Position numbers and translations under genes: made by a program. 13,551 nt of DNA from an uncultured Clostridia bacterium (GTDB lineage Bacteria; Bacillota; Clostridia; Oscillospirales; Acutalibacteraceae). How positions within the stretch are numbered: the stretch's first letter is position 1; every line of letters starts with the position of its first letter. Under the pieces are notes generated by a model. That model saw only the letters and a list, made by a program, of their open reading frames with translations, searched no databases and was not told where the DNA came from. Shown here in pieces: positions 1 to 8,208 of this stretch. The stretch spans positions 1 through 13,551 of the forward strand of contig CANQIG010000032.1 in assembly GCA_947623765.1 (NCBI GenBank), read 5' to 3'.

Positions 1-539
1 TCCCGAATGCCCTTTGGAGAAAGGGAAACGGAGACAGGCTGCGCCGCGTCCTCTTCCTTTTTCCGAAAATAGCGCGGCAAGCCGTATGCTGGTGCAGCGC
101 AGAAAACAGCAAGCGCCAGCGCCCAAAGAAAGCCGGGGCGAGAGAAGAGCACCCCAAAAACAGGCCCCATGCCCCGCATACAAAAAGCGGTCGGGGTCCC
201 GATGATGTATTCCGTTCGCAGCAGTTCACCCGAGGCCGCGCGAAAAGTTCCCTTCTCGACGGTTTCGGCGAGGATCTTGATCTCCGCGCTTTCCTCCGTA
301 AACAGCACGACCGGACTTCCGACCTCGATCGCCTGCTCCCCGGTGAAGCAATATGTAAAACAGCGCGCCGGATAGTCTTCGCTTTCCGATGCGCCGACAG
401 AGATCGGCTCATATCCGAAAAGGAACGGAAGATAAATCACCGCAAACAACCCCAGCCAGCACAGCGGCACGATCAAGATGCGGCGAAAGTACCGCGGAAG
501 GACGCGAAAAGCGTCCGAAAAGCGTTCCGACAGCTTCAT
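1..539 (-). CDS. Membrane protein of unknown function, possibly signal-peptidase-like; 3' end cut by window edge
   Basis: The frame is open from the ATG at 539 to the left edge (179 codons, no stop), so the C-terminus is missing. The ATG overlaps the recN stop (ATGA), which fixes the start and suggests translational coupling. The protein has a basic N-terminus, a membrane segment at about residues 21-41, an extracytoplasmic stretch of about 90 residues, a second membrane segment at about 135-155, then a charged cytoplasmic tail (RYFRKKEED). I do not recognise a family with certainty. The spacing and the block EYIIGTPTAF...MGPVFGVLFSRPGF just before the second membrane segment recall the end of SipW/S26B-type signal peptidases (viGkv...iPylGyvl.fl.sp.G). 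The catalytic Ser and Lys/His motifs of that family are not visible, so any relation would be to a non-peptidase derivative. Its place as last visible gene of a recN operon gives no clear function. That it is a real gene is likely; the fold is an inference. Confidence 0.75.
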   Translation of the reverse strand, partial: MKLSERFSDAFRVLPRYFRRILIVPLCWLGLFAVIYLPFLFGYEPISVGASESEDYPARCFTYCFTGEQAIEVGSPVVLFTEESAEIKILAETVEKGTFRAASGELLRTEYIIGTPTAFCMRGMGPVFGVLFSRPGFLWALALAVFCAAPAYGLPRYFRKKEEDAAQPVSVSLSPKGIR

Positions 540-2212
540 GCGCTTCGCCCTTCAGAGAGCATTTCCTCCGCCATTTTCATCCGAAGCGGGGAAATGTCGT
601 CGCCGCCGATGATCCGCGCGATCTCCCGAACGCGCTCGTCTTCGGAGAGACTGTGGACGTCCGTAAAGGTGCGGTCATTTTCCTCGCGCTTTTCAACGAA
701 CAGGTGGTTGTCCGCCATCGCAGCGATCTGCGCGAGGTGCGTCACGCAGATGACCTGCGCGCGGCACGATACGCTCCTCAGCTTCACCCCGACCTTGTGC
801 CCGGCTTCGCCGCTGATCCCGGCGTCCACCTCGTCGAAGATCTTCGTCCCCACACTGTCCGCCGTGGAAAGGACCGTATTGACCGCCAGCATGATACGGG
901 AAAGCTCGCCGCCGGACGCGATCTTCGACATGGGCTTGGGGTCTTCTCCGGCATTTGCGGAAACAAGGAATTCGATCCGGTCGCAGCCGAACCCCGTAAG
1001 CGGCGTTCGCTCCTGAGAGACGGTAAAGGTAACGCCGGGCATATTGAGCTCCGAGAGCTCGGCCATGACGCGCTTCGAGAATTTATCGCAGGAAGCCTTC
1101 CGCGCCACCGAAAGCCGTTTCGCGAGGGAGATCGCCTCCGCCTTTTTTTCTCCATACTCCTTGAGCAGCGCAGCTCGGCGCTCATCGGAAAGCTCGATCT
1201 CCGAAAGGGAATGCTTCGCCTTTTCCAGAAACGCGAGCATTTCCTCTTCCCCCGCACCGTATTTCATCCCCAGCCGGCGCAGGAGCTCCAGCCGGCTTTC
1301 GATCTCTTCGAGCGCAGCCTCGTCAAAGGACGCGCTGTCGAGAAAATCGTTCAGCGCGTCCGCAGCGTCCGAAAGCGTGTACTCCGCGTCCCGGAGCTGC
1401 TGCGCGACCTCGCCGAGCTGCGGCGCATACCGCGCGGCCTGCTCCACCGCGTCCGCCGCAGCGGAGACCGCCTGCACCGCGCCGTCGCTGTCATCGTCTC
1501 CGCTGAGAGAAAGATGCGCCTCCGTCACGCACCGCGTGATCCGCTCGCTGTTGCGGATCACATCCCGCCGCTGCGTGAGCTCGTCAATCTCGCCCGGGCG
1601 GGGGTTCGCGGATTCCAATTCTTCGATCTGATACCGGAGGATGTCGAGTTTTCTCGCCTTTTCCCCCTCGTCCGTTTCGACTTCGTCCAGTTCGCGCCGG
1701 ATGCGACGCAGCGCGTCAAACGCGGCGCGATACTCGGCAAGGAGCGGCTTCGTCCCCGCGAAGCTGTCCACGTATTCGCCGTGTACCTCCGGGGAAAGCA
1801 GCTGATAGCTCTCGTGCTGCCCGAGAATATCGATCAGCGTCGCGCCGACGGTTTTCAACATGGAGACCGTCGCAGGCGCGCCGTTCATTTTACAGGAGGA
1901 ACGGCTGCCGTTCGCGCGGATCTCCCGTTGGATCAACAGGCTGCCGTCCTCCTCGTCGGGCACGCCGAGATCCTCCAAAACCGCCTTTGTCTGCGCGGAG
2001 AGATCGGTAAAAAGCGCGGAGACGCTCGCCTGCTCGGCCCCCGTCCGGACAAGCTCCCGGGAGGTGCGTTCGCCCAGGACCGCGTAGATCGCGTCGATAA
2101 TGATCGATTTTCCGGCGCCCGTCTCGCCGGTCAATACCGTAAAGCCGCGCTCAAAATCGATCGCGGCTTTCTCGATGACTGCTATGTTCCGGATAAAGAG
2201 CTGTGCGAGCAT
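536..2212 (-). CDS. recN: DNA repair protein RecN
   Basis: This SMC-like ATPase acts in double-strand break repair, tethering DNA ends and assisting RecA. The protein is 558 residues, normal for the family. Walker A is GETGAGKS at residues 29-36; a long helical, probably coiled-coil middle part covers about 150-380; the ABC signature SGGELSR is at 433-439; Walker B IFDEVD is at 458-463, followed by the typical AGISG and the conserved THLAQIAAMAD block (491-501). The frame stays open upstream to 2359, but those codons lie inside argR and family similarity starts at MLAQLFIRN, so I chose the ATG at 2212. It lies 5 bases after the argR stop, with GGGAG upstream as ribosome binding site. Its stop overlaps the next gene's ATG. 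The argR-recN order is typical of Bacillota. Confidence 0.97.
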   Translation of the reverse strand: MLAQLFIRNIAVIEKAAIDFERGFTVLTGETGAGKSIIIDAIYAVLGERTSRELVRTGAEQASVSALFTDLSAQTKAVLEDLGVPDEEDGSLLIQREIRANGSRSSCKMNGAPATVSMLKTVGATLIDILGQHESYQLLSPEVHGEYVDSFAGTKPLLAEYRAAFDALRRIRRELDEVETDEGEKARKLDILRYQIEELESANPRPGEIDELTQRRDVIRNSERITRCVTEAHLSLSGDDDSDGAVQAVSAAADAVEQAARYAPQLGEVAQQLRDAEYTLSDAADALNDFLDSASFDEAALEEIESRLELLRRLGMKYGAGEEEMLAFLEKAKHSLSEIELSDERRAALLKEYGEKKAEAISLAKRLSVARKASCDKFSKRVMAELSELNMPGVTFTVSQERTPLTGFGCDRIEFLVSANAGEDPKPMSKIASGGELSRIMLAVNTVLSTADSVGTKIFDEVDAGISGEAGHKVGVKLRSVSCRAQVICVTHLAQIAAMADNHLFVEKREENDRTFTDVHSLSEDERVREIARIIGGDDISPLRMKMAEEMLSEGRSA

Positions 2213-2217
2213 GGCCC

Positions 2218-2673
2218 TCAACTCCCGCCAATCAGTTTTCTCAGTTCGTACTGCTGCGCTTCCGCGATCTCCGCGGTGCGGCATACGATAAAGATCGTGT
2301 CCTCGCCCGCGAGCGTTCCGACGAATTCCGGAAAACGGAGCGTATCCATGGCGGCGCACACGGCCTGCGCCATCCCGTTCATCGTGTGTACCACAACGAG
2401 ATTCTGCGCGCTTTCCACGCCGACGACCGAGTCGGAAAAAAGAGAGTAGAATTTCGCGGACATATCCCGGGCGTTGTCGTGCCCGGTCGCATATTTGTAA
2501 CGTCCGTCCCTCGTCAGGGACTTGACGAGACGCAGTTCCTTAATGTCGCGGGAGACCGTCGCCTGAGTGACGTCGAAACCCGCTTCCCGCAGATATTGGA
2601 GCAGCCCTTCCTGCGTGTCGATGTCGTATGCCTTGATGAGCTCCAAAATTTTAGCGTGGCGTCTGGCTTTCAT
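2218..2673 (-). CDS. argR: Arginine repressor ArgR/AhrC
   Basis: This arginine-responsive transcription factor normally forms a hexamer that represses arginine synthesis genes and can activate catabolic ones. It has 151 residues, the usual length. The N-terminal winged helix (about 1-70) carries the family motif QATVSRDIKEL (37-47), and the C-terminal oligomerisation and arginine-binding domain carries GTLAGEDTIFI (119-129). The common form of this last motif has GDD; here it is GED (123-125), so one acidic ligand-region residue is Glu instead of Asp. The start at 2673 is preceded by AAGGAAG. nadK ends 32 bases upstream and recN begins 5 bases downstream, so it is mid-operon. No arginine synthesis gene is in the window, and I saw no clear ARG box nearby. 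Confidence 0.96.
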   Translation of the reverse strand: MKARRHAKILELIKAYDIDTQEGLLQYLREAGFDVTQATVSRDIKELRLVKSLTRDGRYKYATGHDNARDMSAKFYSLFSDSVVGVESAQNLVVVHTMNGMAQAVCAAMDTLRFPEFVGTLAGEDTIFIVCRTAEIAEAQQYELRKLIGGS

Positions 2674-2705
2674 GGAAGACTTCCTTTCTTAGATTTTTTG
2701 TGTGC

Positions 2706-3551
2706 TCAGCCGAGCCCGTGCATGATCTTTCGGTGGACACGGTCGTAAAACCCGCGGTCGTCCAGCTGAATGAGCCGCGCGACGCGCGAGGAACGGCGCA
2801 CGGAAACCGTGTCGTTCGGCCCGATGCGGACCGGCGCGTCGCCGTCCACCGTCAGATGCATTTCCCCCGCGCTTCCGAGAACAGAGAGAGTGATCTCCTT
2901 TTCACCCCCAAAAACGGTGCTGCGATTGAACAGGGAATGCGGACAGATCGGCGTCAGCAAAATGCAGTTCAGATCCGGATCAGCGACAGGCCCTCCGGAA
3001 GAGAGCGAATACGCTGTGGAACCCGTCGGCGTCGCGCAGATGAGACCGTCGGCGCGGCACGGAAAGACCTCGGAACCGTCCACGGAGATCCCAAAGTCGA
3101 AGAGCTTTGCCAGCGCGCCGGAAAGCACCGCTTCGTTGAGCGCATGGAAACAGCGCACACCAGACGCGCTCTGCACCGTGATCTCCAGCATCATCCGCCG
3201 GCTTTCGGAATACGTTCCGGACAGGAGCTGCAGCGTCTTTTGATATTCTTCTTTTTCAATGCCCGCGAGGAACCCGAACCGGCCGAGATTCACGCCAAGG
3301 ATCGGCACATTCGCCTCGGACGCATGGCGCGCGGTATGGATGATCGTCCCGTCGCCGCCGACTGCGATCACAGCATCGGCAGCGCGCATCATCGCCGCAT
3401 GATTCGGCACGGCTTCCACGCCGGGGCAAAGCTCCCGATACTCGTCGGTAATTGTGACCCGCGCGCCGTGCGAAAGCAAAAGCTGGGCGATCTTGCGCCC
3501 GTACAATACGGCGTTTTCTTTTGTGGGGTGCAGAATGATCGCAATGTTCAA
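2706..3551 (-). CDS. nadK: NAD kinase
   Basis: NadK phosphorylates NAD+ to NADP+ in the cytoplasm with ATP or polyphosphate, supplying NADPH for biosynthesis. The 281 residues show the catalytic GGDGT at 65-69, NLGRFGFL at 88-95, the nicotinamide-binding NE at 139-140 and the glycine/serine-rich motif TPTGSTAYSLSSGGPV at about 174-189, followed by PICPHSLFNR. Nothing essential is missing. The start is read as TTG at 3551: it overlaps the tlyA stop (TTGA), has GGGAG about 9 bases upstream, and no in-frame ATG lies just before it; the resulting N-terminus MNIAIILHP matches the family. The order tlyA-nadK-argR-recN is common in Clostridia. NADPH made here can serve the reductive steps of the isoprenoid and folate pathways whose genes lie upstream. 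Confidence 0.97.
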   Translation of the reverse strand: MNIAIILHPTKENAVLYGRKIAQLLLSHGARVTITDEYRELCPGVEAVPNHAAMMRAADAVIAVGGDGTIIHTARHASEANVPILGVNLGRFGFLAGIEKEEYQKTLQLLSGTYSESRRMMLEITVQSASGVRCFHALNEAVLSGALAKLFDFGISVDGSEVFPCRADGLICATPTGSTAYSLSSGGPVADPDLNCILLTPICPHSLFNRSTVFGGEKEITLSVLGSAGEMHLTVDGDAPVRIGPNDTVSVRRSSRVARLIQLDDRGFYDRVHRKIMHGLG

Positions 3552-4363
3552 TGTTCTTGACTCCCATCCAGCGATGCATGAGACGACTGCACGACGCGCT
3601 CCGCCTCCCCTTCCAAAAGGGGAACGGGCGTGTCGCTTCGCTCCAAAAAGACCAGATACTCAATGTTCCCCTCCGGCCCTTTGACCGGAGAAAACGTCAG
3701 GCCGCAAACGGAAAACCCGATGGAGACCGCAAACCCGCGGACCGAACGGATGACCTCCTCGTGGACCGCCGGGTCGCGCACGACGCCTTTCTTTCCTACT
3801 TTTTCGCGTCCCGCCTCGAACTGCGGCTTGATCAGGCAGACGCCCCGCCCCGTCTCCCGCAAAAGCGGCCGGACCGCGGGGAGAATGCGCTGCAGGGAGA
3901 TGAAGGACACGTCCACCGAGAAGAAATCGATGGGCTCCGGGATCTGCTCCGAGGAGAGGTACCTTGCGTTCGTCCGCTCGAGATTTATGACACGCGGGTC
4001 CGAACGGAGCTTCCAAGCGAGCTGCCCGTACCCAACATCGACGCTATACACCCGGTCAGCCCCGTTTTGCAGCATACAGTCGGTAAAACCGCCCGTAGAC
4101 GCGCCGACATCCATACAGACCTTCCCGGAAAGATCGATTGGAAAGCACGACATCGCCTTTTCGAGCTTCAGCCCGCCCCGGCTGACATAACGCAGGGCCG
4201 GGCCGCGGACCTCGACCTCTGCGTCCTCCGAGACCGACTCTCCGGGTTTGTCGCACTTTTGTCCCCCCACATACACCTGTCCGGCCATGATCAGCGCGCG
4301 GGCCTTCTCCCGGCTTTCCGCAAATCTCTTTTCAAAGACGAGCACATCGATGCGCTTTTTCAT
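3548..4363 (-). CDS. tlyA: TlyA family rRNA 2'-O-methyltransferase
   Basis: TlyA enzymes methylate ribose 2'-OH groups of rRNA (C1920 of 23S and, in some species, C1409 of 16S), which affects subunit interaction and capreomycin sensitivity. The old name hemolysin A is misleading. The 271 residues comprise an S4 RNA-binding domain (about 1-60) and an FtsJ/RrmJ Rossmann methyltransferase domain. The SAM motif is DVGASTGGF (85-93), and a K-D-K-E set can be assigned as K66, D151 (SVDVSFIS), K179 (LIKPQFE) and E235 (GNIEY). A C-terminal tail of about 30 residues follows the last family motif. Its ATG overlaps the dxs stop (ATGA) and its stop overlaps the nadK TTG. The dxs-tlyA pairing is conserved in Bacillota. 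Which rRNA positions it modifies cannot be read from the sequence. Confidence 0.95.
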   Translation of the reverse strand: MKKRIDVLVFEKRFAESREKARALIMAGQVYVGGQKCDKPGESVSEDAEVEVRGPALRYVSRGGLKLEKAMSCFPIDLSGKVCMDVGASTGGFTDCMLQNGADRVYSVDVGYGQLAWKLRSDPRVINLERTNARYLSSEQIPEPIDFFSVDVSFISLQRILPAVRPLLRETGRGVCLIKPQFEAGREKVGKKGVVRDPAVHEEVIRSVRGFAVSIGFSVCGLTFSPVKGPEGNIEYLVFLERSDTPVPLLEGEAERVVQSSHASLDGSQEH

Positions 4364-6231
4364 TCCGCGCTCCCCTTTTTGACTGCCGCCCGTACGGCGC
4401 GGACCATGCCGTCACGGTCCAGCCCGAGGCGCGAGAGTGTGCGGAACATCTGCGCGTGCGGGACAAAGCCCTCCTCGATCGCGTGCAGGGAAAACGTTCC
4501 GGAAAAGCCGCGTTCCTCCAGGGCTTCCCCGAACGCCTCTCCGACGCCGCCGTTCCGGGTCCCTTCTTCAAAAAAGAGGATCCGTTCGGCGTCCATGACC
4601 GCGTCCACCGCGTCTGTGTCGAGCGGAATGATGCGGTTCAACTTGAGGATCCGGCAGGAAATGCCTTCCTCGCGGAGTGTCTCCGCCGCCTCCGCAGCAA
4701 ACGAGAACTGGCGGCCAAACGTGACGAGCGTAACGTCCGACTTAGCCGCCCCGAACAGCGCGGAATTCTGCCCGTTCGGGACATAGTTTTCCGGGCGAAA
4801 GAGCGCCTGTCCGCGCGGATACCGGACGGCATAGAGCCGGTCCTCTCCCTCCACACAGGCGCGAAGCATACCGGTCAGCTCGTCGTAGTACGACGGCGCA
4901 TAGACCGCAGCGTTCGGCACGGTGCGCAGAAACGCGATATCATAAATGCCCTGATGCGTCCTGCCGTCCTCTCCGATGATCCCCGCCCGATCGATCGCGA
5001 GGATGACCTTCAGCTTCTGCAGCGCAACATCGTGGATAAGCTGGTCATAGGCGCGCTGGAGAAAGGTGGAATACACCGCGAACACAGGGATCAGCCCGCC
5101 GCGCGCGAGACCCGCGCTGAAAGTGACCGCATGGGCCTCCGCGATCCCCACGTCAAAGAAGCGGGAGCGGAACTGCTCGTGGAACGGAACGAGCCCCGTC
5201 CCCGTTTCCATGGCAGCGGTGATCGCGCAGATCCGTTCATCCTCCTGCGCCAGCGCACAGAGCGCTTCTCCAAACGCCCCGGAAAAATTCTGTTTTGCCG
5301 TGTCATCGAGGCCCTTTTCGCGGTCGAACGCGGCGAGGCCGTGATAATCGCGGGGGTTTTCCTCTGCATACTTGTAGCCCCGGCCCTTATAGGTCCGCAC
5401 ATGGAGCAGGACCGGCTTTTTGATCTCCGAAACGGATTGGATCATGGAGATCAAGCGCGGCAGATCATGTCCGTCGACGGGCCCGTAATAGGTAAAACCG
5501 AGATCTTCAAAGATCGTCGTGTTGTAGATGTTCCGCTTGATCGCGTTCTTGAACCGACGAACGGCGGACGCCATGCGCTGTCCGAAGCGCGGGATGCGGA
5601 GCAGCACGGACTCCACATTGTCCTTCGCGTTCAGATACGCCGGACGCGAGCGCACATAGGTCAAATACCGGGCAATGGACCCGACGTTTCGCGAGATCGA
5701 CATGGTGTTGTCGTTCAGGATCACGATCAGATTTCGGTGCAGTCTCCCCGCGTTGTTCAGTCCCTCGAACGCAAGCCCGCCGGTCAGAGCCCCGTCCCCG
5801 ATGACAGCGACGACATGGCCCTCTTCTCCCCGGATCTCCTTCGCGGCGGTGAGCCCGAGCGCCGCCGAAATGGAGGCGCTGCTGTGCCCACTTGTAAACG
5901 GGTCGCAGTCGCTCTCCTCCCTGGACGGAAAACCGGAAAGCCCGCCCTCCTGCCGAAGCGTGGAGAAGGCGTTCGCGCGCCCGGTCAAGAGCTTATGCGC
6001 GTAGGATTGGTGTCCGACATCCCAGATCAAACAATCCTTGGAAAAGTCCAAGACACGGTGCAGCGCGACGCAAAGCTCCACCACACCGAGATTGGAGGCC
6101 AAATGGCCGCCGTTGTTCGCCACGGTCGAGATGATCGTCTCGCGGATCTCCTCGCAGAGCGCCGGCAGTTCTTCGTCCGACAGCTTCTTTATGTCTCCAT
6201 GCTGTTGAATACGGTCCAGCAGCACGCCCAT
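4360..6231 (-). CDS. dxs: 1-deoxy-D-xylulose-5-phosphate synthase
   Basis: Dxs condenses pyruvate and glyceraldehyde 3-phosphate with thiamine diphosphate to make 1-deoxy-D-xylulose 5-phosphate, the first step of the MEP isoprenoid pathway and also a precursor for thiamine and pyridoxal phosphate. The 623 residues match the family length. H43 (GGHLASNLG) and H74 (GHQSYAHK) are present, the thiamine/magnesium motif runs from GDGA (145-148) to NDN (173-175), and the general acid is E365 in GIAEAHA; many homologues have GIAEQHA. The transketolase pyrimidine and C-terminal domains are complete. The ATG at 6231 has GAGGGG upstream and lies 32 bases after folD. The stop overlaps tlyA by 4 bases. 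The usual neighbours xseA, xseB and ispA are absent between folD and dxs. Confidence 0.98.
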   Translation of the reverse strand: MGVLLDRIQQHGDIKKLSDEELPALCEEIRETIISTVANNGGHLASNLGVVELCVALHRVLDFSKDCLIWDVGHQSYAHKLLTGRANAFSTLRQEGGLSGFPSREESDCDPFTSGHSSASISAALGLTAAKEIRGEEGHVVAVIGDGALTGGLAFEGLNNAGRLHRNLIVILNDNTMSISRNVGSIARYLTYVRSRPAYLNAKDNVESVLLRIPRFGQRMASAVRRFKNAIKRNIYNTTIFEDLGFTYYGPVDGHDLPRLISMIQSVSEIKKPVLLHVRTYKGRGYKYAEENPRDYHGLAAFDREKGLDDTAKQNFSGAFGEALCALAQEDERICAITAAMETGTGLVPFHEQFRSRFFDVGIAEAHAVTFSAGLARGGLIPVFAVYSTFLQRAYDQLIHDVALQKLKVILAIDRAGIIGEDGRTHQGIYDIAFLRTVPNAAVYAPSYYDELTGMLRACVEGEDRLYAVRYPRGQALFRPENYVPNGQNSALFGAAKSDVTLVTFGRQFSFAAEAAETLREEGISCRILKLNRIIPLDTDAVDAVMDAERILFFEEGTRNGGVGEAFGEALEERGFSGTFSLHAIEEGFVPHAQMFRTLSRLGLDRDGMVRAVRAAVKKGSAE

Positions 6232-6263
6232 TCGTATTCCCCTCGATTCCCCGCAGATGCCGT

Positions 6264-7115
6264 TTATAGCCCGTTCTGGAGTCTGGCAGCGCGCACCGCG
6301 TTTTTGAGCAGCATCGCGATTGTCATCGGTCCGACGCCGCCCGGCACCGGTGTGATGTATCCCGCGACGGGTTCCACGGCTTCATAATCCACATCGCCGC
6401 AGAGCTTGCCGTTTTCGTTTCGGTTCATCCCCACGTCGATCACGACGGCGCCCGGTTTCACCATGTCCGCCGTGATGAGCTTCGCTTTGCCGACCGCCGC
6501 CACAAGGATCTCCGCCTCGCGGCAGACCGCTGCAAGATCCTTTGTCCGGCTGTGACAGACCGTCACGGTGCCGTGCTCATGAAGCAGGAGCATCGCCATC
6601 GGTTTTCCGACGATATTGCTCCGCCCCACGACGACGCAGCGCTTCCCCTCGACGGAAACGCCCGTCGAGTGGATCAGCTCCATAACGCCGGCGGGGGTAC
6701 ACGGCAGAAACGTATAATCCCCGATCATGATGCGTCCCACATTGTACGCGTGAAACGCGTCGACATCCTTTTTCGGATCGATGTGCTCCACGACCAGCTT
6801 CTCATCGAGATGGGCGGGAAGCGGAGACTGCACGAGGATCCCATGGATCTTCGGGTCCGCATTCAATCGGGCGATCAACGCGAGGAGCTCCTCCTGCGTC
6901 GTCTCCTTCGGGAGAAGATGCACCTCGGAATAAATGCCCGTCTCCGCGCATGCCTTCTTCTTGTTGTTCACATAGATCGCGGAAGCGGGATCGTCCCCGA
7001 CAAGCACGACCGCCATCCCGGTCTCAACGCCCTGTGCTTTGAGCGCTGCGACCTCTTCAGCGACCTCTTTGCGCACGCGCGCGGCAATGCTCTTTCCGTC
7101 AATTCGTACCGCCAT
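6264..7115 (-). CDS. folD: Bifunctional methylenetetrahydrofolate dehydrogenase/cyclohydrolase FolD
   Basis: FolD interconverts 5,10-methylene-, methenyl- and 10-formyl-tetrahydrofolate with NADP, feeding purine, fMet and thymidylate synthesis. The 283 residues are the standard length. The catalytic Tyr-x3-Lys pair is Y48/K52 in SAIYVNNK; QSPLP is at 96-100, KDVDAFH at 116-122, CTPAG at 139-143, VVVGRSNIVGKP at 161-172, and TPVPGGVGPMT lies near the C-terminus. The signature usually written DGFHPxNxG reads DAFHAYNVG here, a small deviation at two positions. The open frame extends 62 codons further upstream to 7301, but that part is a basic shadow of lgt; MAVRIDGKS at 7115 fits the family and has GGAGGAAG upstream. 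It overlaps the end of lgt by 17 bases. Confidence 0.97.
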   Translation of the reverse strand: MAVRIDGKSIAARVRKEVAEEVAALKAQGVETGMAVVLVGDDPASAIYVNNKKKACAETGIYSEVHLLPKETTQEELLALIARLNADPKIHGILVQSPLPAHLDEKLVVEHIDPKKDVDAFHAYNVGRIMIGDYTFLPCTPAGVMELIHSTGVSVEGKRCVVVGRSNIVGKPMAMLLLHEHGTVTVCHSRTKDLAAVCREAEILVAAVGKAKLITADMVKPGAVVIDVGMNRNENGKLCGDVDYEAVEPVAGYITPVPGGVGPMTIAMLLKNAVRAARLQNGL

Positions 7116-8208
7116 CCGGTTCTTCCTCCTTTTTCTCCTCGGCGTGGTCCGCTTCTTCCGCTGCATCCGCCCCGGTCTCCGCTTCATTGTCTGCCGCAGC
7201 AGTACCACCTTCCGCAGTATCCTCTCCTTTCGGCTCCTCCGTATGTCCAGAGAGGGAAACCTCGACCTTTTCCTTTGCTTCTTCGGCGCTGATCCCCGCA
7301 AAGATCGTGCTCTCGGCGGTCTCGTCGATCCGCACGCTCTTTTTCTCGGCCGAAATCGCTTCGATCCCGTTCAGCTCCATCACTGCTTTGCTGCCGCAGC
7401 CGGAAAGCGAAGTCCGTTTCCGGAACACGATCAGCAGGACAAGCGCGGCTGCCGCAGAGACGCCCGCGAGGACCTGCGAGACGCGCAGATCGATCCCGGG
7501 AAGAAGCAGGCTGTCCGTGCGCAGTCCTTCGATGAAGAAGCGCTCGACGCCGTACCAGAGGATATACAGCAGAAAGGTCTGTCCGTCATAGCGGCGGAAG
7601 TACCTCGTGAAAATGTGCAGGACAAGCGCGCCGAGCAGGCAGGAAAGCGATTCATAGAGGAAACAGGGATGTACGTTCCCCATGACGATCTCCGCCGTTT
7701 TCTCACTGTACATTCCCCACGGCAGATCGGTCGCCGTACCGAAAGCCTCCTGGTTGACGAAGTTGCCCCAGCGGCCGATGCCCTGCCCGATGAAATACCC
7801 GACAGACGCCACGTCGAGCACAGCTGCGACGTGCATTTTCCGCCATTTTGCAACCAAACCGCCGACCAAAAGCCCGCCGATGATGCCGCCGTAGATCCCG
7901 AGTCCGCCGTTTTTGATATTGAAGATCTGCATGGGGTCGTTGAGGTACAGATTTCCGGCGTAAAACAGGACGTAATAGAGCCGCGCGCCGACAATACCGC
8001 CGATCATCCCGCCGATGATCGCGTCAGTCAAATAGTCCCGGTTGATCCGCATCGCTTTGCTGGAGGCAAAGCCATAGAGGACCGCAAGCAGGAATCCGAT
8101 TCCGATGAGGATGCCATACCAGTAGACCTGGATCCCAAAGACCTCAAACGCGACCGGGTGCAGCGTGAACGTCAGCCCGAGCTCCGGAAACTGGACCGTA
8201 TTCGTCAT
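7099..8208 (-). CDS. lgt: Prolipoprotein diacylglyceryl transferase with long acidic C-terminal tail
   Basis: Lgt, an inner membrane enzyme, moves diacylglycerol from phosphatidylglycerol to the lipobox cysteine of prolipoproteins, the first step of lipoprotein maturation. The enzyme core is about residues 1-265 with around seven hydrophobic segments. Visible motifs are GARLYY (R76), GGLGIYGG (102-109, Tyr where E. coli has the His of its HGG motif), the signature GQGIGRWGNFVNQE (141-154, with R146 and N149), HPCFLYES (180-187) and GLRTDSL (R230). The protein has 369 residues against roughly 260-300 usual; the extra 104 residues are hydrophilic and end in Ala/Glu/Asp-rich low-complexity sequence, with no motif I recognise. 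Its ATG overlaps the stop of the upstream peptidase (ATGA), and its end overlaps folD. Confidence 0.97.
   Translation of the reverse strand: MTNTVQFPELGLTFTLHPVAFEVFGIQVYWYGILIGIGFLLAVLYGFASSKAMRINRDYLTDAIIGGMIGGIVGARLYYVLFYAGNLYLNDPMQIFNIKNGGLGIYGGIIGGLLVGGLVAKWRKMHVAAVLDVASVGYFIGQGIGRWGNFVNQEAFGTATDLPWGMYSEKTAEIVMGNVHPCFLYESLSCLLGALVLHIFTRYFRRYDGQTFLLYILWYGVERFFIEGLRTDSLLLPGIDLRVSQVLAGVSAAAALVLLIVFRKRTSLSGCGSKAVMELNGIEAISAEKKSVRIDETAESTIFAGISAEEAKEKVEVSLSGHTEEPKGEDTAEGGTAAADNEAETGADAAEEADHAEEKKEEEPDGGTN

Noticed and set aside
2213..2359. 49-codon upstream extension of recN
   Set aside because: Lies inside argR in another frame and lacks similarity; RecN proteins begin with the MLxxLxIxN block found at 2212.
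389..2449. 686-codon open frame on the plus strand opposite recN and argR
   Set aside because: Arg/His-rich translation with no family motif, fully opposite two well-supported genes; long antisense frames are expected in GC-rich coding DNA.
2674..2684. GGAAG-A-CTTCC palindrome just before the argR start
   Set aside because: Arms of five bases around one base, formed largely by the ribosome binding site; too small to call an operator and unlike an ARG box.
4456..6387. 643-codon open frame on the plus strand opposite dxs
   Set aside because: Composition of a shadow frame, no motif or ribosome site, and dxs on the other strand is complete with all catalytic residues.
7116..7301. 62-codon upstream extension of folD
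   Set aside because: Extremely Arg/Lys-rich shadow of the acidic lgt tail; family similarity and the GGAGGAAG site point to 7115.
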